A program made the translations under genes and the position numbers. Source: Eubacterium pyruvativorans (GTDB taxonomy: Bacteria; Bacillota; Clostridia; Peptostreptococcales; Anaerovoracaceae). Taken from it: a stretch of 64,000 bases of DNA. Below are positions 1 to 8,023 of the stretch, in pieces. Within the stretch, counting starts at the first letter, position 1; each line of letters opens with the position of its first letter. Under the pieces are notes generated by a model, which worked only from the letters and a program-made list of their open reading frames with translations, was not told the origin of the DNA and did not search any database. Location of the stretch: NCBI RefSeq assembly GCF_900102225.1, contig NZ_FNBF01000008.1, positions 28,076 to 92,075 of the forward strand, read 5' to 3'.

Positions 1-480
1 AACGAGTTAAATAATCAGCGCTAATTTTCTGCGGATGCATAATGACACAGAAATATCAGTCAATATTCACCCGACAGAGAGAATCATCCGCCCAGCGGAG
101 ATTCAGGGACGCCATCCCCGATGCATTTGGATTTTCATTCAATTACCCGGATACCTATGCGCCATCACATAGTGCGGAAATGAGCATTTCTGTCCATTCC
201 GCACCTTCATCCGGCCGGTGAATATTTAATTCAAGATTTAATTTGGTTTTCGCACCCTGGCATCCGTGATTTTGGTGCGAAGACAGAAAAAATGGCAATT
301 CCGCACCTTCCAGCAATATACAATCACGATTCGTATACAAAAAACCGCCGCCAGATATTCATCTGTATTAAAACCGTGATTTGTATACACCAACAGCCAA
401 GCAATCCCGCTTTTCACCCTCCCTTGCATGACCCTCACCGGTATCACGTCCATCTCGCCAGACCCCCGACAGAAAGAGGA
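1..480. other. Intergenic stretch with hairpin-repeat island 1
   Basis: No gene is supported here. Short open frames on both strands have no ribosome binding site and no recognisable composition. The stretch holds two members of the GTGCG(A/G)AA hairpin family (near 172-205 and 274-307) and two near-identical GTATAC palindrome sites (331-340 and 381-390). It lies beyond the terminator of the alanine symporter gene. The left window edge may cut a larger island. Confidence 0.6.
172..307. repeat. GTGCG(A/G)AA hairpin repeats, island 1
   Basis: Two inverted-repeat units are visible. The first pairs GTGCGGAA at 172-179 with TTCCGCAC at 197-204. The second pairs GGTGCGAA at 274-281 with TTCCGCACC at 299-307, and has an extra unpaired TTTTCGCACC half-site near 247-256. 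The same arms recur in islands at 7584-8023 and 24456-24876. Function unknown; they look like an extragenic palindromic repeat family. Confidence 0.75.
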
Positions 481-532
481 ATAGAAAGAGGAGCGGGAGA
501 ACGATTACCCGTTCTCCCGCTCCTCTTTCTAT
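481..532 (-). terminator. Terminator of the alanine symporter gene
   Basis: A perfect 23-bp inverted repeat (481-503 with 510-532, six-base loop) sits 42 bases past the stop codon of the symporter gene. Its outer arm is A-rich on the plus strand, so the minus-strand transcript ends in a U/C-rich run. It probably also blocks transcripts arriving from the left. Confidence 0.85.
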
Positions 533-574
533 TGGGTGGATGCACTTGTTTGCAATTTCAATCTGCCGCAGCAG

Positions 575-2011
575 TTATGCAGCCAGTTCTTCTTTCTTTT
601 CCTTCTCTGCATTCTGATCTTCTCTGCTGAAGAATTCCTTTGTCAGTCGCACCACTTCCGGAGACAGAGCAATGACCGCAATCAGGTTCGGGATTGCCAT
701 CAACGCATTCAGGGTATCGGCAATCTGCCAGACCAGAGCCAGTTCCAGGTTCGCACCGACGAATACCATCAGGACGTAAATCACCTGATACGGCTTGACT
801 GCCTTGGAACCCAGCAGGAACTCCATGGAGCGGACACCGTACAGCGCCCAGCCCAGAATGGTGGAGAATGCGAACATTGCGATGCTCAGTGCAATAACGA
901 TGGAGGCAATCTTCGTTCCCATGGTGGTGCCGAAAGCCAGAATCGTCAGATCTGTGCCGGCGGACTTGCCGTAGAACTGCGGCGCCATACCGGACATCAG
1001 AATCGCCAGTGCTGTCATCGTGCAAATGACGAAAGTAGCAGTAAATACTTCGAAGATGCCGAAGATACCCTGCTGTACCGGGTGCTTGACGTTGGCGGAT
1101 GCGTGGGCGATCGGGGCGGTTCCCAGACCTGCCTCATTGGAGAATACACCTCTGCCGATGCCGGCCTTCGCCACTGCCAGAATCGCAGCGCCGGCCATAC
1201 CGCCGCCGATGGCGGACGGATTGAAAGCGCCCTGGAAAATCTGACGGAACACGAAACCGATCTGTCCGATGTGACCGAAGACTACAATTGCCGTGCAGGC
1301 CACGTATGCCAGCGCCATAACCGGAACCAGCTTCTCTGTTACAGCGCCGATTCTCTTCATACCGCCGAAGAGCACCAGAGCTGTCAGTGCTGCGCCGGCC
1401 ACACCAACCACGATGTACACCGTCTTCAACTGTGCATCGGTGAACGCCGGATCGAAGGCCTTGAAGATGGAGCCGATGGAAGTGGCGATGGTGTTGATCT
1501 GTGCCATGTTTCCGGTTCCGAAGGCTGCACACGCCGCAAAGAATGCGAACAGGCCTCCCAGCCATTTCCAATGCTTGCCCAGACCGTTCTTGATATAGTA
1601 CATCGGTCCGCCGATCCACTCGCCGTCTTCATTCTTTTCCCGGTAACGCACTGCCAGCGTGATCTCCGAGAACTTCGTGCACATGCCGAACAGTGCGGCA
1701 ACCCACATCCAGAATACAGCGCCCGGGCCGCCCAGGGCGATGGCGCCTGCCACACCGGCGATACTGCCGGTTCCCACGGTGCCTGCCAGAGCGGTGGTCA
1801 TCGCCTGCACCGGGGACAGCGCACCGTCTTCCACCTCTGTCTTGTCAAACATCTTTCCCAGCGTGTTCCGCATGGTGTAGCCGAACCGGCGGAACTGTAC
1901 GAAGCCCAGCCTCGAAGACATGAAGATGCCGCAGCCTACCATCAGAACCAGCATCGGGATTCCCCAGACGAGACCGTTGATGCGGCTGCTCAGTGCCATA
2001 ATCGTTTCCAT
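575..2011 (-). CDS. Sodium:alanine symporter family (AGCS) transporter
   Basis: A 478-residue integral membrane protein of the alanine/glycine:cation symporter family, which imports alanine or glycine with Na+ or H+. The frame is hydrophobic throughout, with many predicted membrane spans. It shows family signatures such as the stretch around 'GSIAGVAGAI', the 'WIGGPMYYI' motif and 'GVFSNEAGLGTAPIAHA' further on. The open frame extends 40 codons upstream, but an AGGAGG lies 7 bases before the ATG at 2011, so that start was chosen. It is a single gene with its own terminator at 481-532. A long inverted repeat at 2178-2222 lies upstream and could be an operator. The exact substrate cannot be read from sequence. 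Confidence 0.93.
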   Translation of the reverse strand: METIMALSSRINGLVWGIPMLVLMVGCGIFMSSRLGFVQFRRFGYTMRNTLGKMFDKTEVEDGALSPVQAMTTALAGTVGTGSIAGVAGAIALGGPGAVFWMWVAALFGMCTKFSEITLAVRYREKNEDGEWIGGPMYYIKNGLGKHWKWLGGLFAFFAACAAFGTGNMAQINTIATSIGSIFKAFDPAFTDAQLKTVYIVVGVAGAALTALVLFGGMKRIGAVTEKLVPVMALAYVACTAIVVFGHIGQIGFVFRQIFQGAFNPSAIGGGMAGAAILAVAKAGIGRGVFSNEAGLGTAPIAHASANVKHPVQQGIFGIFEVFTATFVICTMTALAILMSGMAPQFYGKSAGTDLTILAFGTTMGTKIASIVIALSIAMFAFSTILGWALYGVRSMEFLLGSKAVKPYQVIYVLMVFVGANLELALVWQIADTLNALMAIPNLIAVIALSPEVVRLTKEFFSREDQNAEKEKKEELAA

Positions 2012-2177
2012 TACTATCCTCCTGTAACCTTGACCTTCTCTTCCGCCGGCGCATCCGGGCCGGCGGAAATAACCTGTTTCAACTGCCCTAACCCTAACGA
2101 ATCGGTTACAGAAAGTTTCATTCCGTTTCAAGTTTTAGTACATTTAAAACCAACTTTAAGAAACTTTCATGGATAGT

Positions 2178-2222
2178 ATTCTTATATCAATAATAACTTA
2201 ATTTGATACCAAATATAAGAAT
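2178..2222. promoter_or_regulatory. Inverted repeat upstream of the alanine symporter
   Basis: Perfect 10-bp arms ATTCTTATAT (2178-2187) and ATATAAGAAT (2213-2222) are separated by an AT-rich 25-base spacer. They sit between the end of nadE and the symporter start. The AT-richness fits a promoter region, so this may be a regulator binding site or looped operator. No matching regulator is identified. Confidence 0.4.
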
Positions 2223-2262
2223 TTGTTATGGAAATTCATTCCTTTCTGCAAATTTTCTTCAA

Positions 2263-3036
2263 TTACTCCGCCGCTTTCACAGGTCCGCCGTACTCGAACT
2301 GCGGCATGAGCTTCAGTTTGAACACATTTCCCCGGTGTTTCCGGTCGATGCTTTCCTTCGTGGCAGCATCCTCACAGACGCCGGTGCGGATGTAACGATC
2401 CAGCGTATCGTAAGTGAATCCCAGCTTTTCCTCATCCGTCAGCGGCGTCAGACCGTCGATCGGCGTTTTGAAAACCAGTTCCTTCGGCAGTCCCAGCTCC
2501 ATGCCCACTGCACGGACTTCCTGCACCGTGAGGTGGGACAAAGGCGAGAAGTCTCCCGCTCCGTCACCGTACCTTGTCGCATATCCGACCCAATCCTCCG
2601 ACAGGTTGCAGGTATTGGCCACTCTGCCGTTCATGGTCTGGGACACCGCATACGTCACTGCCATACGAAGCCTGGCCGGCAGATTCGTGGTCATCTGCTC
2701 CGTCGGTTCAATCCCCGCCGCTTTCATCTCCGACACGGCCCCTTCATAGGCCTTTCTGATATTCACGACAGCATGATCCAGCTGAAGATGGGATACCAGC
2801 ATTTTCGATGCATCGATATCCTTCTGCTCCCCGTTCGGCAGCAGAACACCGAAGACCCGGTCTCTGCCCAGTGCCTCCACACACAGCGCCGCCACCACAG
2901 AGCTGTCCTTGCCGCCGCTGATCGCCACCACCGCTTTGCAGTCCGGTCCGTTGTCCCGGAAGAACCCCCGGATCCACTCCACCAATTCGTCTTTCACTTT
3001 CTTCGGATCGAAATCCTTATCATAGTATTCCGTCAT
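2263..3036 (-). CDS. nadE: Ammonia-dependent NAD(+) synthetase
   Basis: A 257-residue cytosolic enzyme converting nicotinate adenine dinucleotide plus ammonia and ATP to NAD+. The ATP-pyrophosphatase P-loop 'SGGKDSS' is at residues 40-46, followed by the N-type ATPase fold with 'NLSEDWVGYATRYGDGAGDFSPL', broken here as NLSEDWVGY and GDGAGDFSP, which is characteristic of NadE. It lacks the N-terminal glutaminase domain of glutamine-dependent NadE, and its length matches the short ammonia-type family. The start at 3036 has AAGGAG 8 bases upstream; the frame continues 37 codons further without support. It is divergent from the T-box/trpB2 unit. Confidence 0.95.
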   Translation of the reverse strand: MTEYYDKDFDPKKVKDELVEWIRGFFRDNGPDCKAVVAISGGKDSSVVAALCVEALGRDRVFGVLLPNGEQKDIDASKMLVSHLQLDHAVVNIRKAYEGAVSEMKAAGIEPTEQMTTNLPARLRMAVTYAVSQTMNGRVANTCNLSEDWVGYATRYGDGAGDFSPLSHLTVQEVRAVGMELGLPKELVFKTPIDGLTPLTDEEKLGFTYDTLDRYIRTGVCEDAATKESIDRKHRGNVFKLKLMPQFEYGGPVKAAE

Positions 3037-3103
3037 CTCAGATGCTCCTTTCCCGCTTCGTCTTCCTGCGACCCGGAACCTGCCGGATCTGTCATCATTA
3101 CCC

Positions 3104-3109
3104 ATTCTA
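3104..3109 (-). promoter_or_regulatory. Probable nadE -10 element
   Basis: On the minus strand TGG-TAGAAT gives an extended -10 about 68 bases before the nadE ATG. A weak TTGTGG lies 16 bases further up as a possible -35. Confidence 0.45.
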
Positions 3110-3178
3110 CCACTCTGTGGACTTTCCACAATGGGAACGTAAATCAAAATTATTTTTTGTCAAACCGCACAAATCCAG

Positions 3179-3207
3179 TTGACAAACATCGTGCCGGGTG
3201 ATATGAT
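3179..3207 (+). promoter_or_regulatory. Promoter of the T-box/trpB2 unit
   Basis: TTGACA at 3179-3184 and TATGAT at 3202-3207 are separated by 17 bases, with TG one base before the -10. This is close to the sigma-A consensus and lies just before the T-box leader. Confidence 0.85.
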
Positions 3208-3213
3208 TCAGCC

Positions 3214-3502
3214 ATAACCGAAACCGATGACGGAGAGTAGTACTCCTCAGACACCGGCACAGGAGAGAGCCGCTGATGGTGGGATGGCGGCGTGCGAGGA
3301 CGGGGACGAATGGACTCCCGAGGGCGAACTGAACCGCATCCGGCATGCCGGACGCCCAGTAGGAGAGACGGAGAAACAACTTCGTGACGAAATTTCGCGT
3401 ATGTCAGTACGCACGAGAGGACGTAATTACGTCAAGCCGGGTGGCACCGCAGGAAATCGAACTCCTGTCCCAGCATGGAAGCGAGGGACAGGAGTTTTTT
3501 TG
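3214..3502 (+). promoter_or_regulatory. T-box riboswitch leader, tryptophan type
   Basis: The signature GGGTGGCACCGC is at 3439-3450, followed by a transcription terminator at 3460-3501. Stem I begins near 3226 with GAGAGTAGTA, and the distal AG-bulge motif AGAGAGCCGCTGATGG lies near 3264. The putative specifier GAA-TGG-A gives UGG (Trp) at 3311-3313. The antiterminator bulge is UGGC (3442-3445), which pairs with a tRNA ending GCCA, i.e. discriminator G as in bacterial tRNA-Trp. Specifier and discriminator therefore agree. Uncharged tRNA-Trp should stabilise the antiterminator and switch on the downstream tryptophan synthase gene. Confidence 0.93.
3460..3501 (+). terminator. Conditional terminator of the T-box leader
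   Basis: An 11-bp stem (3460-3470 with 3486-3496) is followed by a seven-T run (3495-3501). Its position directly after the T-box makes it the regulated terminator that competes with the antiterminator. Confidence 0.92.
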
Positions 3503-3550
3503 ATACTCTTTCCCGACTCTCGAAGCGAAATGAACAGAAGGAGAATGAAA

Positions 3551-4942
3551 ATGACAGCCAACAGAAACGAGATCCCGTACAAGATCTACCTGACAGAAGA
3601 TGAGATGCCGAAGCAGTATTACAACGTCCGGGCTGATATGAAGGAGAAGCCGGCACCGCTGCTGAACCCGGCCACCCACCAGCCGATGACGGCAGAGGAA
3701 CTGGAGCATGTGTTCTGCAGAGAACTGGTGGAGCAGGAGCTGGACAATGACACAGCATACTTCGACATCCCGCAGGAAATCAGAGATTTCTACAAGATGT
3801 ACCGTCCGTCCCCGCTGGTCCGGGCTTACTGCCTGGAGAAGAAGCTGGGTACACCGGCGCACATCTACTATAAATTCGAAGGCAACAACACCAGCGGCAG
3901 CCACAAGCTGAATTCCGCCATCGCCCAGGCATACTATGCGAAGAAGCAGGGCCTGACCGGTGTCACAACAGAGACCGGTGCCGGCCAGTGGGGTACTGCC
4001 CTGTCCATGGCCTGCGCTTACCTGGGCCTGGATCTGAAGGTTTTCATGGTGAAGGTTTCCTATGAGCAGAAGCCGTTCCGCCGGGAAGTGATGCGGACAT
4101 ACGGTGCTTCCGTCACCCCGTCCCCATCTGAGACAACAGAAGTCGGCCGGGAAATCCTGAAGGCACATCCGGGTACCACCGGTTCCCTGGGCTGTGCGAT
4201 TTCCGAGGCGGTGGAAGTCGCCACTTCCACACCGGGCTACCGCTATGTGCTGGGCAGCGTTCTGAATCAGGTTGTCCTGCATCAGAGCATCATCGGTCTG
4301 GAAACGAAGGCGGCACTGGACAAGTACGGCGTCACCCCGGATATCATCATCGGCTGCGCCGGCGGCGGTTCCAACCTGGGCGGTCTGATTTCCCCGTTTG
4401 CGGGAGAAATGCTCCGGGGCGAGAAGGATTACCAGATCATCGCAGTGGAACCGGCTTCCTGCCCTTCCCTGACCCGCGGGAAGTATCTCTACGACTTCTG
4501 CGATACCGGTGAAGTCTGCCCGCTGGCGAAGATGTACACGCTGGGCAGCCAGTTCATTCCTTCGCCGAACCATGCTGGCGGTCTCCGTTTCCACGGCATG
4601 AGCCCGATCGTATCCGAACTGCATCATCAGGGCATCATCGAGGCCAGAGCCTATGAACAGACAGAAGTATTCCAGGCTGCGGAAGACTTCGCCAGATGCG
4701 AGGGCATCCTGCCGGCACCGGAGAGCAGCCACGCAATCAAGGCTGCCATGGACGAGGCACTGAAGTGCAAGGAAACCGGCGAAGCGAAGAACATCGTCTT
4801 CGGCCTCACCGGCACCGGCTATTTCGACCTGACCGCATACCAGCAGTTCAACGACGGCACCATGACCGACTACATCCCGACCGACGAGGATCTTCAGGAA
4901 GGCTTCAACGCAATCCCTCAGTTCCCGGGAAACGAAATCTAA
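3551..4942 (+). CDS. trpB: TrpB-like (TrpB2) tryptophan synthase beta chain
   Basis: A 463-residue PLP enzyme that condenses indole with serine to give tryptophan. The PLP lysine is K119 in 'NNTSGSHKLNSA', and the phosphate-binding loop is 'GCAGGGSNLGG'. The long N-terminal extension and overall length fit the TrpB2 branch rather than the classical ~400-residue TrpB1. Starts at 3530 and 3545 are in frame, but AAGGAG at 3538-3543 is correctly spaced only for the ATG at 3551. No trpA or other trp gene is present in the window, so salvage of free indole is a reasonable inference. The tryptophan-type T-box upstream supports the assignment. Confidence 0.93.
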   Translation: MTANRNEIPYKIYLTEDEMPKQYYNVRADMKEKPAPLLNPATHQPMTAEELEHVFCRELVEQELDNDTAYFDIPQEIRDFYKMYRPSPLVRAYCLEKKLGTPAHIYYKFEGNNTSGSHKLNSAIAQAYYAKKQGLTGVTTETGAGQWGTALSMACAYLGLDLKVFMVKVSYEQKPFRREVMRTYGASVTPSPSETTEVGREILKAHPGTTGSLGCAISEAVEVATSTPGYRYVLGSVLNQVVLHQSIIGLETKAALDKYGVTPDIIIGCAGGGSNLGGLISPFAGEMLRGEKDYQIIAVEPASCPSLTRGKYLYDFCDTGEVCPLAKMYTLGSQFIPSPNHAGGLRFHGMSPIVSELHHQGIIEARAYEQTEVFQAAEDFARCEGILPAPESSHAIKAAMDEALKCKETGEAKNIVFGLTGTGYFDLTAYQQFNDGTMTDYIPTDEDLQEGFNAIPQFPGNEI

Positions 4943-4978
4943 GTTCATTCGTCAAACCATGCAAAATACACACACGAT

Positions 4979-5034
4979 GGGACTGCCCGCCCGGACGAGG
5001 AAAATATCGTCCGGGCGGGCGGTCCCGCTTTTGT
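4979..5034 (+). terminator. Terminator of trpB2
   Basis: A 20-bp stem (4979-4998 with 5007-5026, one G-T pair) is followed by GCTTTTGTTG, about 37 bases after the stop codon. Confidence 0.85.
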
Positions 5035-5044
5035 TGTAGAAATC

Positions 5045-5092
5045 AAAAAGAGCTTGCCGGGACTTCACCCGGCAAACCCCTTCTCTTTTTTT
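5045..5092 (-). terminator. Terminator of the metA-aspartokinase gene
   Basis: TTGCCGGG (5054-5061) pairs with CCCGGCAA (5068-5075), flanked by an A-run on the left and a T-run on the right. The hairpin can therefore end transcription in both directions between the convergent genes. Confidence 0.8.
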
Positions 5093-5095
5093 ATA

Positions 5096-7369
5096 CTATG
5101 CCGTCAGCACCTGCTGGGTAAATGCCCGGTAGATGGCCCGGATCGCCCGGTCCATGTCCGCCTCATCCACTCCCAGGGTGATGGCGATCCGGTCCGATGC
5201 GTGATCGACGAACCGGACGTTGATCTGCTCCGCAGACAGGGATTCGAAGATCCGCACGGCCACATGAGGTGTACGATTGATGTTCCTTCCCACCACACCG
5301 ATCATGGCAATGCCCACATCCAGAACCACGTTATCTGTTTCTGCGGCATCCTTCAGCTCCTCTGCCAGATCCCTGCCGCACCGGCGGAGTGCCTTCTCTT
5401 CCACAATGATGCTGACGGAATCCGGATTCACCTGCTCGCTGATCATCCGCAGCTTATATTTCGCAAACAGTTTTCCACAGGCCAGGCGGAAGGCCGGATC
5501 CATACCCAGTTTCTCTTTGTCAATCAAGAGCGCCGCATAGCCTTTCTTCCCTGACACGCCGGAGATGTCCAGCACCGCCGGATAATGGTCTGCGCTCGGG
5601 ACGATCATGGTGCCCGGCGCCTCCGGATCGTTGGTGTTCCGGATATTCACCGGAATGCCGATGCGGCGGACCGGAGCCACGGTGTCTTCGTGAAGTACCT
5701 GCGCTCCTGCCATGGAGAGTTCCCGGAGCTCCTTGTAGGTAATGACCGGCACCGACAAAGGGTGCTTCACCACTCCCGGATCAGCCATCAGCAGGCCGGA
5801 CACGTCCGTCCAGTTTTCGTACAGATCTGCCTCCACAGCCTCTGCCACCAGAGCCCCGGTTATATCGGAACCGCCCCGGGAGAAGGTCTGAATGACACCA
5901 TTTTCATAGGCGCCGTAGAAACCCGGGATCACCGCCCGCTCATGCTTCGCCAGCGTTTCCCGGATCCGCTTCCGGGTTTCCTCTTCATTCAGCTTGCCGT
6001 CATATCCGAAGACGATCAGATCTGCGGAATCCACGAAATCATACCCCAGGTATTTCGCCATAACCCGGGCGCACAGATATTCTCCCCGGCTGACAATATA
6101 CAGTCCGCCGGCGGAACCGGACCGGTACTTTCGGCTGATCTCCTCCACTTCCCCCCGGATGTCGAAGTCGATGTCCAGCGTGTGGATGATCTGCCCGAAA
6201 CGCTGTCTGACCTGCTCCATGCTTTCCCCGAATTTCTTCGCAGAACCGGTGCTGCCGATGAGGATGTCCGTCACCTTGGTGTCCCCCTTCTCCCGGCGGC
6301 CCGGTGCGGAAACAATGACATAACGGCGGGCGGCGTCGGAGGTCACAATGTCCTTCACCTTCCGGAACTGCCCGGCGTTGGCCACGGAGGATCCGCCGAA
6401 CTTCAGCACGGTGAGATTCGTTTCCGGCCTCTTCACTTCCGCCAGCTCCTCGGTGGCAATGGCATTCAGATCATACGGCGTGGACTGGTAAACAAAATAG
6501 TTCAGCCAGTTGGAATACAGCAGATTAGCGCAGGAACGCCAGCGCACCACCGGCTGCTTCGTATCATCGTCTCCCGGGAAATAGTTGTCCGGCACATGGG
6601 GATGAAGCCCCGCCTTCTTGTCCCGTTCATATTCCTTCAGCAGTGTGTTCCAGTCGTACTCCGAGTGACCCATGACAAAGATCTGCCGGTCATCGTCCGA
6701 CTTCACGCAGAACACCCCCGCCTTGTCCGAGCTGGCGATGATCTTCAGCTGAGGCACCGCCTCGATGTCCTCCCGGTAAACGGTGGTATTTCTGGAATGG
6801 GGCACATAGAATTCATCGTCGAATCCCCGAAACAGCATGCCGTTCCGGTAATCCAGGTGATGCAGGAAAACCCCGGAAAGTTTCTCCGGCAGTACGTGTT
6901 TCTTTATGCCGTAATGGTAGTACAGCCCCGCCTGGGCGCCCCAGCAGATATGGAAGGTGCTGTGGACATGACTTTTCGTCCACTCCATGATCTCGCAGAG
7001 TTCGTCCCAGTAGTCCACCTCTTCAAACTCCATGAGTTCGATCGGCGCACCGGTGATGATCATTCCGTCGTAATAATTGTCCCTGACCTGATCGAAGGTC
7101 TTGTAGAAGGCCAGCATATGTTCCTGAGAAACATTGTGCGCCTCGTGGGTGCTGGTCTGCAGCAGCTCCATCTCCACCTGCAGCGGGGAATTTCCCAGCA
7201 GCCTTGTGAGCTGTGTTTCGGTCTCGATCTTCGTCGGCATCAGATTCAAAAGAAGAATCCGGAGCGGACGTATATTCTGGGTCATAGCCCGGGTATCGGT
7301 CATGACGAAGACGTTTTCCTTCGTCAGTGTGTCGATCGCAGGCAGGTCGTTCGGTACTTTGATTGGCAT
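5096..7369 (-). CDS. Fused MetA homoserine acyltransferase-aspartokinase
   Basis: One uninterrupted 757-residue frame carries two enzymes. Residues 1-300 are a complete MetA. K47, the catalytic C142 (in HICWGAQAG), H235 and E237 (in GHSEYDW) fall at the same numbers as in E. coli MetA. Residue 111 is Glu; family studies link Glu here to acetyl-CoA and Gly to succinyl-CoA, so O-acetylhomoserine is the predicted product. Residues 320-757 are an aspartokinase with KFGGSS (323-328), SRGGSDITG and C-terminal ACT domains, usually the site of feedback control. The linker is about 20 residues. The start at 7369 has GGAG 7 bases upstream. It is a monocistronic unit with its own terminator. I know of AK-homoserine dehydrogenase and AK-decarboxylase fusions, but not this one. 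Confidence 0.93.
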   Translation of the reverse strand: MPIKVPNDLPAIDTLTKENVFVMTDTRAMTQNIRPLRILLLNLMPTKIETETQLTRLLGNSPLQVEMELLQTSTHEAHNVSQEHMLAFYKTFDQVRDNYYDGMIITGAPIELMEFEEVDYWDELCEIMEWTKSHVHSTFHICWGAQAGLYYHYGIKKHVLPEKLSGVFLHHLDYRNGMLFRGFDDEFYVPHSRNTTVYREDIEAVPQLKIIASSDKAGVFCVKSDDDRQIFVMGHSEYDWNTLLKEYERDKKAGLHPHVPDNYFPGDDDTKQPVVRWRSCANLLYSNWLNYFVYQSTPYDLNAIATEELAEVKRPETNLTVLKFGGSSVANAGQFRKVKDIVTSDAARRYVIVSAPGRREKGDTKVTDILIGSTGSAKKFGESMEQVRQRFGQIIHTLDIDFDIRGEVEEISRKYRSGSAGGLYIVSRGEYLCARVMAKYLGYDFVDSADLIVFGYDGKLNEEETRKRIRETLAKHERAVIPGFYGAYENGVIQTFSRGGSDITGALVAEAVEADLYENWTDVSGLLMADPGVVKHPLSVPVITYKELRELSMAGAQVLHEDTVAPVRRIGIPVNIRNTNDPEAPGTMIVPSADHYPAVLDISGVSGKKGYAALLIDKEKLGMDPAFRLACGKLFAKYKLRMISEQVNPDSVSIIVEEKALRRCGRDLAEELKDAAETDNVVLDVGIAMIGVVGRNINRTPHVAVRIFESLSAEQINVRFVDHASDRIAITLGVDEADMDRAIRAIYRAFTQQVLTA

Positions 7370-7447
7370 TTCTTCACTCCTGTATCTGAAATAAGACAGT
7401 TGCACGGACAGCGAAAATCACTCCTCGGCAACGGCTTTTTTTCGCAT

Positions 7448-7519
7448 GGGTCGTACGGGGCGCATGAGATGTATACTACGTGTGGGTCGTACGAGGTGGA
7501 TTGTATACAAATTGCAGTT
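7448..7519. repeat. Two direct repeats, GGGTCGTACG...GTATAC, upstream of metA-aspartokinase
   Basis: GGGTCGTACG occurs at 7448-7457 and 7484-7493. Each copy is followed by a GTATAC core (7471-7476 and 7503-7508); the second core is the perfect palindrome TTGTATACAA (7501-7510). They lie 80-140 bases upstream of the gene start, where an operator or promoter would be expected. The binding protein is unknown. Confidence 0.5.
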
Positions 7520-7583
7520 ATATTACCGGTGCATGGCCGCCGGGGGGCTGTTTGTAAATGAATCACGGCTAAATAATGGTGAA

Positions 7584-8023
7584 AGGTGCGGAATCGACCA
7601 TTTCTCCCGATTCCGCACCTAAACGGCTTGGTTCAGAGTGCGAAATCAAAAATAAATCCCGATTTAAATATCACCCGCCCACACGAAGGTGCGAAACGAA
7701 AATAAATACCAATTTCGCACCTCTCGAATCCGGAACAATATCCAGTTACTTGAATATACATCCCCATTCCACCGAGCGCATCGCCTCAGAGACTCTTTCG
7801 AACAGATCATATTCTCGATCACATGCATATACTCAAGCATTTCCGTATACTCATGCTCTCATAGAAAAATATCTCCGATTATTCAACTCGTGCCTGAAAT
7901 GGCAGGGTGCGAAAACGGATTTTTCGGACAATCCGCACCCTCGAAAATCCGGCCTTCTCTTCCGCAGACTGAACCCGGAGGGAATCAGGGTGCGAAATTT
8001 GCAAAAAACCGAAATTCGCACCT
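7584..8023. repeat. GTGCG(A/G)AA hairpin repeats, island 2
   Basis: Four hairpins and one half-copy. AGGTGCGGAATCG (7584-7596) pairs with 7608-7620 over 13 bp. AGGTGCGAAA (7687-7696) pairs with 7713-7722. AGGGTGCG (7904-7911) pairs with 7934-7941. GTGCGAAATTT (near 7990-8000) pairs with AAATTCGCAC (near 8012-8021). A single left arm occurs at 7638-7647. Arms vary between copies but stay paired within each copy. Confidence 0.8.

Noticed and set aside
536..2176. Long plus-strand open frame of 546 codons opposite the alanine symporter
   Set aside because: It is antisense to a gene with clear family motifs, is rich in Cys, His, Gln and Arg as expected for a shadow frame, and has no ribosome binding site.
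3227..3550. Extending trpB2 upstream to 3227
   Set aside because: That stretch is the T-box leader and terminator; only the ATG at 3551 is well spaced from AAGGAG.
7370..7575. SAM or lysine riboswitch before the MetA-aspartokinase gene
   Set aside because: I found neither the S-box core nor the lysine-box conserved blocks, and no terminator before the start codon.
7584..8023. CRISPR array
   Set aside because: The repeats are imperfect inverted repeats at irregular distances with no uniform spacers, and no cas genes are present.
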